64,000 nt of DNA from an uncultured Gammaproteobacteria bacterium (GTDB lineage Bacteria; Pseudomonadota; Gammaproteobacteria; GCA-001735895), in the NCBI GenBank assembly GCA_947259485.1, contig CAMYLU010000007.1, positions 33,117-97,116 of the forward strand, read 5' to 3'. This document shows, one piece after another, positions 44,618-54,593 of the stretch; the stretch's first letter is position 1, and the number at the start of each line of letters is the position of its first letter. Made by a program: the position numbers and the translations under genes. The notes beneath the pieces were generated by a model. That model ran no database searches. It saw only the letters and a list, made by a program, of their open reading frames with translations, and was not told where the DNA came from.

Positions 44618-47600
44618 CTAATGAAATGCCCTGGGTTTGATCAGTTCGACTGAAACCTCATGTTCAATTGATCGATCATCTCGACGGAGTGGCAACAGGT
44701 TCGCAGCTGATTCAAAATCGAAAACACGTTTCACCAGGATCGAATGTGATTCATTAACTCTTTGTAAGCGGCCAACAACGCTGAGGAAAGGTTGATGGTC
44801 GACCAGGCGATAAAACCGCGAATAAATCTGCGGTGTAAAGGCGAGGTTGAAAAATCCGGTTTCATCTTCGAGCGTGACAAACACCATGCCCTTGGCTGAT
44901 CCCGGGGACTGTTTCACCAGCACCATTCCGAATGCAAAAATATCTTTATCCGCGGGCAATTCAATCAGGCGGTTGGCAACGGTAAATTTCTCAACCGCTA
45001 CCGGGTAGGGCCACTGCTCCTGTTTTATAACCGCTACGGGATGTTTCTTCAGGCTGGTTTTAAAGGCCCTGAAGTCTTTTTGTATCGACTCGAGGTTGGC
45101 TTCAGGTTGCCAGTCGATACTGTCATCGACCTCATCCAGCATAGGTTGATAGGGTGCGGCTTCAGATTTCCATAAAGCCTGAGAGCGTGAATCCCCGGCT
45201 TCAGTGAACAGGTCAGACGCCGCTAAAGCTGTTAACTGGTCTCGCGCCAAATGGCAGTCTTGTACGAAATGCTCGAAACTCTGCCAACCTTTTAAAGCAC
45301 TGCGTTGCTGAATTATTTTATCAACCGTTGCTTCGGAGAGACCACTAACAAGGCGAAATCCAAGACGAATAGCATATTTTTTCTGTGACGAGGTTGTTTC
45401 GAGCTGATGATCCCAATGTGAATGGTTTAATGATATCGGTAACAATTGAATGCCTTCGCGTTTGGCTGACTGTAACAAGGCATGGGGTGAGTAAAAACCC
45501 ATCGGTTGCGAATTTAAAATGGAAATATAAAACGCGGCCGGGAAATGACATTTGAGGTAACAGGAGGCATAGGCGATCAATGAAAACGAAACCGCGTGAG
45601 ATTCCGGAAATCCATACTCGGCAAAGCCTTTCATCTGCCCGAGTATCTGTTCGGCAAACTCCGGTTTAACATTATTTTCGCGCATCCCTTTCTCAAGCTT
45701 GACTAACAGGGGATTCAAGTCTCGGTTAAAGTCCTTGATCCCCCAGGACCCGATTTTTTTGCGCAGTTCGTTGGCTTCACCAGCGGTAAAATTGCCTACC
45801 GCGATTGCAATGCGCATGGCCTGTTCCTGGAAAATAGCAATTCCCAGGGTACGTTGCAGAATCGGGCGCAAGCGTTCATCCGGGTAAGTAACCGGTTCCA
45901 GTCCTTCACGACGTGCCAGGTAGGGATGAATAACATTACCCTGGATTGGGCCGGGCCGAATAATCGCAACTTCTATAACCAGGTCATAAAAACAGGCCGG
46001 TTTCAAACGCGGTAACATCGACATCTGTGCACGTGATTCAATCTGGAATACCCCCACCGTATCGGCCTTCTGGATCATCGCGTAGGTCGGCTTATCATCA
46101 TCCGGAATCGAATCCAGGCTTAAACGTGTATCGTAGTAATATTCGATATAGTCGAAGCATTTTCGGATTGCCGATAACATGCCAAGACTCAAGATATCGA
46201 TTTTAAAAAATCCCAGCGCCTCGATATCTTCTTTACTCCACTGAATCACGCTGCGCCCTGCCATCGATGCAGGTTCCTGCGGCAGCAGGCAGTTTAGTGG
46301 TTTATCGGCAAGCATAAATCCACCCGAGTGAATCCCGAGATGACGTGGAAATCCTTGCAGCTTTTCACTGAGTTGCATCCATAACTTCCAGCTGACTTTC
46401 GCTGCCTGCGGATTTTCCTTTTCATAATCATGTTTAAGTGCCATGACAATATTTTCGGTGCCGCTACCACGATAGTAGCGACTCGAAGCGATCTTCGACA
46501 TTTGCTGGAGTAACCTGTCATCGGCACCTAGCGCCTTGCCAACCGCGCGCAATGATCCTTTACCCCTGAAGGTGATAACATTGGCCACCATCGCCGCACG
46601 ATCTCGACCATAGCGCTGGTAAATATACTGGATCACCTCTTCGCGGCGCTCATGCTCGAAGTCGACATCGATGTCGGGTGGGTCACCGCGTTCCATGCTG
46701 ACAAAACGTTCGAACAATAAATCAAAATGATCCGGGTTGACCGAGGTTATGCCCAGCACGAAACAAACACTGGAGTTTGCTGCAGACCCCCTGCCCTGGC
46801 ATAAGATCTGCTGGCGCCTTGCCCAGCTGACAATGTCCCATACCGTTAAAAAATAATCTGCGAAGTTGAGTTTCTCGATCAAAATCAGCTCGTGCTCGAT
46901 TTGTCGTAGAATCTTCTCGGGTGGCTTTTGATCGAATTTTTCCTGTACCCCTGCGTTTACCAGGAACTGCAGGTAGGACTGGGCATCATACCCATCGGGG
47001 ATCATTTCCCCGGGGTAGTGATAACCCAGTTGATCGAGGTCGAACTGGCAGGACTGGTTTAGTGATTGAGACAAGCTTAATGAACGCTGATAACCCGGAA
47101 TCACGGAATACAAACGTTGCAATTCGTTCGCCGGGTGCAGGCAACGCTCCGCGTTGGGGAAAAAATGTTGCTGGCATTGATCGAAAACCCGGTTGGTTCG
47201 AATCGCCTGTAGCAAATCACTGACACATTTTTGCTGTCGATTATGAAAAAAAACATCCTGCGTCAGAATGTATTCGAGCCGATGCAGCTTTGCGGTTTCA
47301 AGCGTTGTTTTTATCCAGCGGTCTTCAGCAGGATGCAGATGACGGCTGAGCGCAAGATAATAACGCCCATCGAATAGCTGTTTGAGTTCAGCATGGTGGC
47401 TGGCGTCCTTATTTGAGCGGATTTGACCGCGCATCGGTTGAATCGCAAATAAGCCTTCGACATCGCTGTTCAGCAGGTATGACATCGGCAGATTGGCATA
47501 ATCCTTACCATCGCGGTGCGCATAACTTAACAGGCCGTTAAGATTGGTATAACCCCGTTGATTCAGTGCAACCAGCACCAGCGTATCTTGCAGCAGTATG

Positions 47601-47854
47601 GGTAAGTCGTGATCAGTCTGAAAATGTATCTCTGCACCATAATTAAGCTTCAATCCCCGGTGCAGATTGTTCTTCTTTAGATAATCGAGTTCACGATAAC
47701 ATCGTGCAAGCCCGTAAGCGCCATCGAAATCATTGATACACAACGACTGGTAGCCAAGCGAATTGGCTCTCTCGATCAAGTCCCGCGGATGTGAGGCTCC
47801 GTGCAGAAAACTGAAATTGGTTTTACAAAGCCATTCATTGAAGTTGCTGAACAT
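44618..47854 (-). CDS. dnaE2: Error-prone DNA polymerase DnaE2
   Basis: A 1078-residue C-family polymerase in the SOS operon. The catalytic palm includes GRGSAANSSVCFVLGIT and PDIDVDFEHERREEVI, with two of the catalytic aspartates. Finger and thumb segments (ADTVGVFQIESRAQMSMLPR, FAEYGFPESHAVSFSLIAYA) match DnaE2. The N-terminal PHP domain starts WLCKTNFSFLHGASHP, where the usual metal-binding HxH before NFSFL is absent, so the PHP site is probably inactive. It performs mutagenic translesion synthesis with ImuA and ImuB. It lies six bases after imuB. The C-terminus holds an OB-fold (SPGSAKGMVFVTLEDETGFF). Confidence 0.95.
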   Translation of the reverse strand: MFSNFNEWLCKTNFSFLHGASHPRDLIERANSLGYQSLCINDFDGAYGLARCYRELDYLKKNNLHRGLKLNYGAEIHFQTDHDLPILLQDTLVLVALNQRGYTNLNGLLSYAHRDGKDYANLPMSYLLNSDVEGLFAIQPMRGQIRSNKDASHHAELKQLFDGRYYLALSRHLHPAEDRWIKTTLETAKLHRLEYILTQDVFFHNRQQKCVSDLLQAIRTNRVFDQCQQHFFPNAERCLHPANELQRLYSVIPGYQRSLSLSQSLNQSCQFDLDQLGYHYPGEMIPDGYDAQSYLQFLVNAGVQEKFDQKPPEKILRQIEHELILIEKLNFADYFLTVWDIVSWARRQQILCQGRGSAANSSVCFVLGITSVNPDHFDLLFERFVSMERGDPPDIDVDFEHERREEVIQYIYQRYGRDRAAMVANVITFRGKGSLRAVGKALGADDRLLQQMSKIASSRYYRGSGTENIVMALKHDYEKENPQAAKVSWKLWMQLSEKLQGFPRHLGIHSGGFMLADKPLNCLLPQEPASMAGRSVIQWSKEDIEALGFFKIDILSLGMLSAIRKCFDYIEYYYDTRLSLDSIPDDDKPTYAMIQKADTVGVFQIESRAQMSMLPRLKPACFYDLVIEVAIIRPGPIQGNVIHPYLARREGLEPVTYPDERLRPILQRTLGIAIFQEQAMRIAIAVGNFTAGEANELRKKIGSWGIKDFNRDLNPLLVKLEKGMRENNVKPEFAEQILGQMKGFAEYGFPESHAVSFSLIAYASCYLKCHFPAAFYISILNSQPMGFYSPHALLQSAKREGIQLLPISLNHSHWDHQLETTSSQKKYAIRLGFRLVSGLSEATVDKIIQQRSALKGWQSFEHFVQDCHLARDQLTALAASDLFTEAGDSRSQALWKSEAAPYQPMLDEVDDSIDWQPEANLESIQKDFRAFKTSLKKHPVAVIKQEQWPYPVAVEKFTVANRLIELPADKDIFAFGMVLVKQSPGSAKGMVFVTLEDETGFFNLAFTPQIYSRFYRLVDHQPFLSVVGRLQRVNESHSILVKRVFDFESAANLLPLRRDDRSIEHEVSVELIKPRAFH

Positions 47855-47860
47855 CCCGGG

Positions 47861-49309
47861 CTAACAAAATTCGCCCTGTTTAAACCACTCGCCACCCTGG
47901 GTGCGGTAAGCCCAACTCGACCTGCCGTTATGATCTTTGAGGATAAAATAATCACGTATCGATTGTAACGCATCTTCACTCAGCCACCATTGGTTCGAAT
48001 TTCGCTCAAGAAAAACCTTTTGCACCGCGGTCGGGTTTTCAATCGGTTCGGCCTGCTGATAATAAAACAATGGCTTGTTAGCGGCGCTGGAAGACCAGGG
48101 GTAATGATCAAATGGGTTTGTCTGGGCTGTGCCAACCGGGATACGCGTAAAGGACTTTTCAGGAAAAAAACTGGCATCAGTCTGGTAGCATTCGAAAGCG
48201 AGTGGCAGCTTGTTTTGTAATGCCATGATTTGCTGGTAGTCGATCTGATCGAATTCACGCGCAAATAATTCCCACAATCCCGGCGCCAGCATGACGCGTT
48301 CGCAGACTTGAAGCTGCCAGCAGATAAAAGGCATGCTCTCCGGCAAATCAAGATCGCCATCACGCGCGCGCAAGTTACGAATTAAATCGTCGTAAATATA
48401 CCTGGCCTGGTAGAGTGCGGTATCGAAACCAGGCATATCGCGATGTAAGGAATATGGATGTCGAAACGAAAGCTCGACTGAAACTTTCTCATAATTGAAT
48501 AGTGTAATTTGCCACAGCATACGATTGACATGCTCACAATCGTGTTGATAAAACTGATCACATAAACGCGCAAAATCTTCGCGTAACAAAACTTCGATAT
48601 AGTCCCACTGGTTAACCGGGTACTCGAGATCTCGTTTAACCCCGGGCAATGGCTCCTGTTCGAGCTTGATCCATGGAAATCCTTGCAGTCCATTTGAATC
48701 AGTAAAGCTCCATTGCCAGATCAATCCCAACCACTTGCCAAACCGACGCGTTATTGAATTAGCGTCTGCGGCAATCATTTCATGCGGTGTAGCAATCCCG
48801 ATACGCTGGATAAAGCGCCGCATCCGGGCCTGTTGCGATTGAAATGAATCTGCGCGAAAGGCTCTCGCATTAGCTGTAATTAAATGCTCGGCAAGTTCCT
48901 GCTGTGCTGCAAACCAGCATTCCCAATCCAGTGTTTTATAGATATTTCGATTGAGCCGGCTTTCCAGCAGGTAAAGCCCCCTGCCCTGGTGCCTGACTTG
49001 ATAGTGAAGATATAACAGGCATTGCCACGGATGATTACCGAACACCGCAACAAAGTTCTCACCGTAGTGATGCTGCAACAAAGGTTCAAACAGGTCCGCC
49101 AGTTTACAGCGCAGTTTTTTTTTCTGATCGAGCCAGAAGAATTTGCAATCATCAAGCCGGTTTAAATACAGATTGTCGCCCCAACGCATTGCCGTTGGTG
49201 ATAACACGAATGGACTGGCAGATTCCGGATTGTAGATCGCGGCATATACTGGAAACTGATCTCCTGCACGCAATTCAGCCAGGTCAATGACCTTAGTTGT
49301 AATGTTCAT
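47861..49309 (-). CDS. imuB: Divergent ImuB-like Y-family protein
   Basis: A 482-residue protein in the imuB position. I chose the ATG at 49309, which overlaps imuA by 17 bases. The C-terminal half matches ImuB: GIATPHEMIAADANSITRRF (the little-finger entry seen as RTxGDLxALP...RFG) and the end RDYFILKDHNGRSSWAYRTQ with GGEWFKQGEF. The N-terminal 190 residues do not show the usual Y-family polymerase core or its acidic motifs. ImuB is normally a catalytically dead scaffold that links DnaE2 to the beta clamp. I see no clear clamp-binding QxxLxLF motif. Function as scaffold is inferred from operon position. Confidence 0.78.
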   Translation of the reverse strand: MNITTKVIDLAELRAGDQFPVYAAIYNPESASPFVLSPTAMRWGDNLYLNRLDDCKFFWLDQKKKLRCKLADLFEPLLQHHYGENFVAVFGNHPWQCLLYLHYQVRHQGRGLYLLESRLNRNIYKTLDWECWFAAQQELAEHLITANARAFRADSFQSQQARMRRFIQRIGIATPHEMIAADANSITRRFGKWLGLIWQWSFTDSNGLQGFPWIKLEQEPLPGVKRDLEYPVNQWDYIEVLLREDFARLCDQFYQHDCEHVNRMLWQITLFNYEKVSVELSFRHPYSLHRDMPGFDTALYQARYIYDDLIRNLRARDGDLDLPESMPFICWQLQVCERVMLAPGLWELFAREFDQIDYQQIMALQNKLPLAFECYQTDASFFPEKSFTRIPVGTAQTNPFDHYPWSSSAANKPLFYYQQAEPIENPTAVQKVFLERNSNQWWLSEDALQSIRDYFILKDHNGRSSWAYRTQGGEWFKQGEFC

Positions 49310-49940
49310 GATCCTCGGCCACGCTACGATAGGGTAATGAAATTCTGCCGCTATTAGGTCCCTTGATAAATTGGAGTGAAAACGAGCGCTTACCACTTTG
49401 CCAGGTATTGATACGCAAACTTGCGTGCGGATTACCGCGTTTTGCGGTGAGGAAATAATGACGGATCAGGAACACGACCTGGCCCTGTTTTCGTGCCTGC
49501 TGGCTGACGAATGCCATGTCACCCGTGCTGAACTTAAGCGGTGCATCGATGATGATACGTTTGAAAGTATCTTCGAGAAATATCGGCCGTAATTCATTGA
49601 CCGGGTTTGCCGAGCAAATAAAAAAAAGACGCTGCAGGTCAACCCCGTGACTGATCCAGCTGGATGCAAATACACCGAGTCCGTGATGGTGATAGATCCA
49701 GACACTCAAGGGGATCTGTTGCTTCAGTAACTGCAATGGAATCAAACGACCATTCATTCCAGGTGGAATGCCCCATTCGATCAGATCACCCGGCTTGACG
49801 CTGGCAAAACTCTCATCGAGGGCATCGATACCCGACAGCAATTCCTGCGACTGATGGGAAAGATCATTCTTCAGCGAGCGAGCCGATTGCAGCTGTTGCT
49901 GTAACGAAGCGTCGGTAAATTGTGCAGGGAGTGAGGCCAT
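49293..49940 (-). CDS. imuA: Translesion synthesis protein ImuA
   Basis: A 215-residue RecA/SulA-like protein. The stretch GDLIEWGIPPGMNGRLIPLQ and the following LWIYHHHGLGVFASSWIS-type segment correspond to the RecA-like core of ImuA, whose Walker A is degenerate as in this family. ImuA supports DnaE2-dependent mutagenesis with ImuB, probably through RecA contact. It lies 15 bases after lexA and overlaps imuB, forming a tight lexA-imuA-imuB-dnaE2 operon. Confidence 0.86.
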   Translation of the reverse strand: MASLPAQFTDASLQQQLQSARSLKNDLSHQSQELLSGIDALDESFASVKPGDLIEWGIPPGMNGRLIPLQLLKQQIPLSVWIYHHHGLGVFASSWISHGVDLQRLFFICSANPVNELRPIFLEDTFKRIIIDAPLKFSTGDMAFVSQQARKQGQVVFLIRHYFLTAKRGNPHASLRINTWQSGKRSFSLQFIKGPNSGRISLPYRSVAEDHEHYN

Positions 49941-49955
49941 GGAATTATCGCGTAA

Positions 49956-50555
49956 TTAAACCTTGCGAATAATGCCAACCAGCTTGCCGAGAATCTCCAG
50001 CTGCCGGGCGGGTACCACGCGAATCGAGTGCTCGGGATTAGAAGGCAGTAACTGGGCCTTGTCATCCTCCAGCCTGATGCGCTTGAGCGTGATTTCATCT
50101 TCAATGCGCAGCGCAAGAATATCGCCCTTATTAGCTTCCTGCTGACGTTTTATCATCGCGATATCACCATCGGCAATCGAATCACCCGACATACTGTCGC
50201 CGACAACACGAATACCAAGAATATCGCCGCCGCCGAAAAAGTCATGGGTCACCGAAAACGATTCCCGTGTTTCATCGAAAACTGGTAATGGCGCACCGGC
50301 CGGGATCCTCGCGACCAGGTCGAAATCCTGCGGTCTCGTATCGATTTCACCAGGCAGCATATAATCCGAAACCCGCTGGGAACGCTGCCGAATGAAACCC
50401 TTTTTTTCCAGCGCCTTGAGATGGAAGCGCGCGGTGGTGTGTTGAAAGCCGAAATGACTGGCAATATCACGCAATGATGGAAACGGCCGCCCCTGTTTCA
50501 ACGCCTGTCGGGTATAGTCGTAAACTGCCTGTTGAATGTTCGTGAGTGATTGCAT
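49956..50555 (-). CDS. lexA: SOS repressor LexA
   Basis: A 199-residue repressor from the ATG at 50555 (MQSLTNIQQ); an upstream in-frame start would lie within the operator. The N-terminal winged helix is RPFPSLRDIASHFGFQHTTA. The self-cleavage bond is Ala86-Gly87 in RIPAGAPLPV, and the catalytic pair is Ser121 (VVGDSMSGDSI) and Lys158 (DEITLKRIR). It represses its own operon with the imuA-imuB-dnaE2 mutagenesis genes and, through the shared operator, probably the divergent nuclease-helicase-macrodomain operon. A second LexA elsewhere in the genome is possible, since imu-linked LexA copies are common. Confidence 0.95.
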   Translation of the reverse strand: MQSLTNIQQAVYDYTRQALKQGRPFPSLRDIASHFGFQHTTARFHLKALEKKGFIRQRSQRVSDYMLPGEIDTRPQDFDLVARIPAGAPLPVFDETRESFSVTHDFFGGGDILGIRVVGDSMSGDSIADGDIAMIKRQQEANKGDILALRIEDEITLKRIRLEDDKAQLLPSNPEHSIRVVPARQLEILGKLVGIIRKV

Positions 50556-50570
50556 CGGGTAAATATAATA

Positions 50571-50600
50571 TATAACACTGTTGTATGCAACAGTGTTATA
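50571..50600. promoter_or_regulatory. LexA (SOS) box shared by two divergent operons
   Basis: A perfect palindrome with 13-base arms and a four-base centre spans 50571-50600. It contains CTGT-N8-ACAG at 50578-50593, the standard gammaproteobacterial SOS box, extended by tataaca/tgttata flanks. It lies 15 bases before the lexA start and 25 bases before the VRR-NUC gene start, so it can control both. An AT-rich -10-like stretch (aaatataatata) adjoins it on the lexA side. Confidence 0.93.
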
Positions 50601-50625
50601 CAATTGTGTAGAATACGATACTTAT

Positions 50626-52281
50626 ATGCGACCCGATTTACCCGAAAGCTATTACCTCGACAATGTGTTCACCCTGTTCGCGCATGTCACCCGGGTATAT
50701 GCAGACCTGCTCGAAGATCAACAGCTCGAGTTTCTACAGGGCTTCGCGGCGTTAAGCACGGATGCTAAAAAACTTTGCATCCGTCTGCTCAATCGGGGCC
50801 CGGACTGGTTTCGAGCCAGCAAGTTGAGTTATGCCGAAATCGAATCGCTTGACGCGGCGATCGAAGAACTTGCCACCCAGGGTTTCCTGGAGGTCAATGG
50901 TGAAATAGATCCTCCTACCCTGTTGTCGCTTTATACGATGCCGGAATTACGCGCGTTGCTGGATGACGCAGCGGAGCTGAAAAAACTGAGGCGGACTGAG
51001 CTCGAACAGGCGTTACTGGAACGTGATGATGAAGAATTCTTTGCAGCGCTAAGCAACAGCGATAGCCTGTTGCGGATACTTCACGGTGACGAGTACCTGG
51101 TCTGCCAGATGCTTTTCTTCGGCAATTTGAACCAGTCGATGACTGATTTCGTGTTGCGTGACCTCGGCCTCTATCAATTCGAAAGCTATAACATCGATCC
51201 CGAGCACCGACCTTACCGCAGCATGCTCGATATCCAGCAACACTGGCTGCTTTATCAGCTGCAAACCCTGTTCGAGCTAAGCGATATTTCCGATCCGGCA
51301 GTATTGAACCAATTGATAGCGATAATTCCGCACGATATCGAATCATCCTCACCGGCTTACCGCAAGAGTGAACGACTGCGCTACCATCTTGCACGTCAAC
51401 TGGAACGCATTGATGAGTTACCCACGGCAATTGAGCAATACCGTCAATGCCTGTTGCCCCCGAGCCGCGAACGGATCGCCCGCATCCATGATAAGCAGGG
51501 ACAACACCGGGAAGCACTGGATCTGTGTGTACAAATAATTGAGGAGCCCATCAACGACGAGGAAATTCAGTTTGCGAACCTGTTCGCCAGTCGCCTGGTA
51601 AAACGCCATGGCTTCGATCGACCGGCTGCCATTGAAAGTCAGCATAAGTCTTATCAACCCGAAATGATCGACCTCGAACTCGAACACCATGAATCGGTTG
51701 AAATCGCTGTGGCCGAATTTTTTGACCAGCAGGATGATGCCGACAGTTGCTACTATGTCGAGAACAGTCTTTTCAACGGTGTGCTCGGCCTGGTGATCTG
51801 GGAGGTAATGTTTGCACCGCTAAGCGGCGCTTTTTACAATCCATTTCAGTATCGTCCCGCCGATTTCTACGAGCACGACTTCTGCATCAGGCGATGCGAC
51901 TTACTCGAAAAAACCTGGCAATCGATCAACAACAATGAAGATATCTGGCGCGTGGTCTCTGCTCGTTGGCAGCAAAAACAGGGCTTAATGAATCCACTGG
52001 TCAACTGGCAGTACCTCGAGCTTGACCTCATCGAACTCGCGCTCGAGCGTATCGACTACGGCCATTGGCGCGCCGTGTTCAGCCGCATCCTCGGCGACCT
52101 GCACAACAATTGCAGCGGCTTCCCGGATCTGGTCCATTTTCCACCGGGTGGTGGTTATCGCCTGATCGAAGTCAAGGGGCCGGGCGACAGCTTGCAGAAG
52201 AACCAGCAGCGCTGGATGCAATATTTTCACCAACACGGAATCCCACACTGCGTGGCCAGGGTGACATGGCAGACGCCTTAA
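50626..52281 (+). CDS. FAN1-like VRR-NUC nuclease
   Basis: A 551-residue protein from the ATG at 50626, just past the LexA box. The C-terminal VRR-NUC domain has the PD-(D/E)xK-type active site: GFPDLVHFPPGGGYRLIEVK then GPGDSLQKNQQRWMQYF. Helical and TPR-like segments fill the middle (about 240-330), and the N-terminus resembles the SAP-containing part of FAN1. Bacterial FAN1 homologues are structure-specific nucleases that unhook interstrand crosslinks. Its stop overlaps the helicase start by 16 bases. Placement at an SOS box supports a damage-induced role. Confidence 0.9.
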   Translation: MRPDLPESYYLDNVFTLFAHVTRVYADLLEDQQLEFLQGFAALSTDAKKLCIRLLNRGPDWFRASKLSYAEIESLDAAIEELATQGFLEVNGEIDPPTLLSLYTMPELRALLDDAAELKKLRRTELEQALLERDDEEFFAALSNSDSLLRILHGDEYLVCQMLFFGNLNQSMTDFVLRDLGLYQFESYNIDPEHRPYRSMLDIQQHWLLYQLQTLFELSDISDPAVLNQLIAIIPHDIESSSPAYRKSERLRYHLARQLERIDELPTAIEQYRQCLLPPSRERIARIHDKQGQHREALDLCVQIIEEPINDEEIQFANLFASRLVKRHGFDRPAAIESQHKSYQPEMIDLELEHHESVEIAVAEFFDQQDDADSCYYVENSLFNGVLGLVIWEVMFAPLSGAFYNPFQYRPADFYEHDFCIRRCDLLEKTWQSINNNEDIWRVVSARWQQKQGLMNPLVNWQYLELDLIELALERIDYGHWRAVFSRILGDLHNNCSGFPDLVHFPPGGGYRLIEVKGPGDSLQKNQQRWMQYFHQHGIPHCVARVTWQTP

Positions 52282-54593
52282 AAATCGGCATCCGCGACCT
52301 GGTTGAGTTCTGCTGTCGCGATGGTGACCTGGGCTACGACGGCGGACCCGGGATCAAGGCGCTGGATGGGTTGCAGACTCATCAAAAAATTCAAAGACGT
52401 TATGAGTCCGATGCTGAATCCGAGGTTTCAGTAAAGCTTGCAACACGGATCGATGACCACGACATCGAACTCGGCGGCAGAATCGATCTTTTGTTTGTCG
52501 GCGAATCTCCGCCGCGAATCGAGGAAATCAAAACAATTTATGCACAGCATACAGGTGATGCAGATGATGTGGTGCACTGGGCGCAGCTCAAATGCTACGG
52601 TGCCTGCTATGCGCGTGAACATGAGCTTGACCAGGTTAGCCTCTGCCTCAACCTGGTTACCCTGTTTTCGCTCAAGGAGCAGCGCTACACGAAAGTTTTC
52701 TCACGAGCCGAACTTGACAGCTTTGTCGGGCAGACCCTGCAGCAATACCTGCGCTGGTACCAACTGGTGGCAGCACAACGGGAAATCACGCGCCAACAGG
52801 CGCAGGCACTCGAGTTTCCATTTGACAGCTTTCGCAAGCAGCAACGCGGATTTGCCGCCGAGGTTTATCGCGCAATCCAGAATCAACAGCGCCTGATCGT
52901 CGAAGCGCCAACGGGTTCCGGCAAAACCATCAGCACCCTGTTTCCCGCAATCAAGGCGATTGGCGAAGACCAGTGCGACCAGGTCATATACCTGTCGGCC
53001 AAGGTTTCCGGGCAGCAGCAGGCGGTAGCAGCGGTTGAGCTGATAAAAACCGATGTTTCCTACCTGGTGATCCAGGCCAAGGCCCGCAGTTGCCCCTGTA
53101 ATTTCGACGAGGGTGAAATCGATGACGAGGGTCGCTGCCAACGTTGCATCGGTTTTTTCGAGCGCTTGCCCGCGGCCCGGGAAAAATTATTCCGGCAGCG
53201 TAAACTCGATGTCAGCCAGCTCCAGCAAACCGCCACCGAGTTCAGGCTGTGCCCGTTCGAACTGGCGCTGCAAATGCTGCCCTGGGTCGATATCGTTATC
53301 TGCGACTTTAACTATGTTTTCGACCCACTGGTGCAGCTGGGATACTTCAGGACGAACCCGCGGCGCAAGCTGTTACTGATCGATGAGCTGCACAACCTGG
53401 TCGATCGTGCACGCGGAATGTACTCTGCAAGCCTTACCCGCGCACAAATCAAAAAAGCGCTGGCTGCCGGCGACAGCCGCCGGATTTCAACAGCACTCAA
53501 ATCGATGCAACAGGCGTTCGACCGGGAACTACGCAGCCTGGAGGAAGATGAATCGATCTCCAGTCACATGCCGTCGGATCTGTTGCGCGCGAGCCAGCGC
53601 TTCAGCGAAAAACTCGGGTTCGACATTTTCTCCAACAAACACATCGCCAGCGAAATCCTGGAATTCTCGAAATCGATTTTTCGTTTTCAGAACATCAGTC
53701 AACTGTATGACATTCACCACCGAACCATTGGCTATAAACCGCTGAAGCAACGTGAAATGAAACTCTTGTGCCTGAATGCATTCGAGTACCTGCAACAGTG
53801 TTATCCACTGTTTCACGCGGTTTGCGGGTTTTCCGCAACCCTGACCCCGACAACCTATTTCCAGCAAGCCCTCGGTCTCGATAATGACTGCAAGAGCCTG
53901 GTGCTCGAATCGTCTTTTCCCGCGCAGAATCTCCGTGTCTGTATCGGCAGTTATATCGACACGCGTTACCGTGAGCGCGAAAACTACATCGATATTATTT
54001 GTGAATCGATCGAGCGCTGTTACCGGGCACACCCGGGCAATTACCTGGTATTCTTTTCGGCATACACTTTCATGCAACAGGTTCATGATCGCTTCAATGC
54101 GCTCTATCCCGAGACCAACACCCTGTTGCAACAGCGGGAGTTCGATGAATCCGCGCAGCGACAATTCCTGTCACAATTTTTCGACGCCGATGGGCAGCTC
54201 GGCTTTGCCATCATGGGCGGGCGCTTCGCCGAGGGCATCGACTACCGGGGTGACGCATTGATAGGTGCTATCGTTGTCGGCGTCGGTTTGCCGCAGGCCA
54301 GCAGCGAGCAACAGTTGATACAGCAGGATTTCGACGCGCTGCAACTTGATGGTTTCGATTACGCGTTTCGATTCCCGGGCCTGATCCGGGTCAAGCAAAG
54401 CGCGGGACGGGTAATCCGTGGTGAGCAGGATCAAGGCATCGTGGTGTTACTCGATCAGCGTTTTCAACAGCCTGACTACGCGCGCCACTTGCCGCCCCAC
54501 TGGCATCCCGCCTATTGCAACAATCCGGAATCACTGGAACAATCACTATTGGCGTTCTGGAAAAACCTGGGGGACAAAAATGCCGCAGATTGA
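52266..54593 (+). CDS. DinG/XPD-type iron-sulfur helicase with N-terminal nuclease domain
   Basis: A 775-residue protein. Residues 1-170 form a PD-(D/E)xK nuclease-like domain ([12 protein letters not shown], then IEEIKTIYA; Asp74, Glu87, Lys89). The helicase core starts with Walker [10 protein letters not shown] (213-221) and has the DEAH-box variant DELH (373-376). Cysteines 276, 278, 291, 294 and 329 lie between Walker A and DELH, where XPD/DinG proteins bind [4Fe-4S]. Motif VI is [17 protein letters not shown]. It should be a 5'-3' helicase on forks or R-loops (by family). It overlaps the FAN1-like gene and the macrodomain gene, so all three are one operon. Confidence 0.92.
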   Translation: MADALKIGIRDLVEFCCRDGDLGYDGGPGIKALDGLQTHQKIQRRYESDAESEVSVKLATRIDDHDIELGGRIDLLFVGESPPRIEEIKTIYAQHTGDADDVVHWAQLKCYGACYAREHELDQVSLCLNLVTLFSLKEQRYTKVFSRAELDSFVGQTLQQYLRWYQLVAAQREITRQQAQALEFPFDSFRKQQRGFAAEVYRAIQNQQRLIVEAPTGSGKTISTLFPAIKAIGEDQCDQVIYLSAKVSGQQQAVAAVELIKTDVSYLVIQAKARSCPCNFDEGEIDDEGRCQRCIGFFERLPAAREKLFRQRKLDVSQLQQTATEFRLCPFELALQMLPWVDIVICDFNYVFDPLVQLGYFRTNPRRKLLLIDELHNLVDRARGMYSASLTRAQIKKALAAGDSRRISTALKSMQQAFDRELRSLEEDESISSHMPSDLLRASQRFSEKLGFDIFSNKHIASEILEFSKSIFRFQNISQLYDIHHRTIGYKPLKQREMKLLCLNAFEYLQQCYPLFHAVCGFSATLTPTTYFQQALGLDNDCKSLVLESSFPAQNLRVCIGSYIDTRYRERENYIDIICESIERCYRAHPGNYLVFFSAYTFMQQVHDRFNALYPETNTLLQQREFDESAQRQFLSQFFDADGQLGFAIMGGRFAEGIDYRGDALIGAIVVGVGLPQASSEQQLIQQDFDALQLDGFDYAFRFPGLIRVKQSAGRVIRGEQDQGIVVLLDQRFQQPDYARHLPPHWHPAYCNNPESLEQSLLAFWKNLGDKNAAD

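Noticed and set aside
47190..47215. ggttcgaatc resembling a tRNA T-arm
   Set aside because: It is within the dnaE2 coding sequence, and no acceptor or anticodon arms can be drawn around it.
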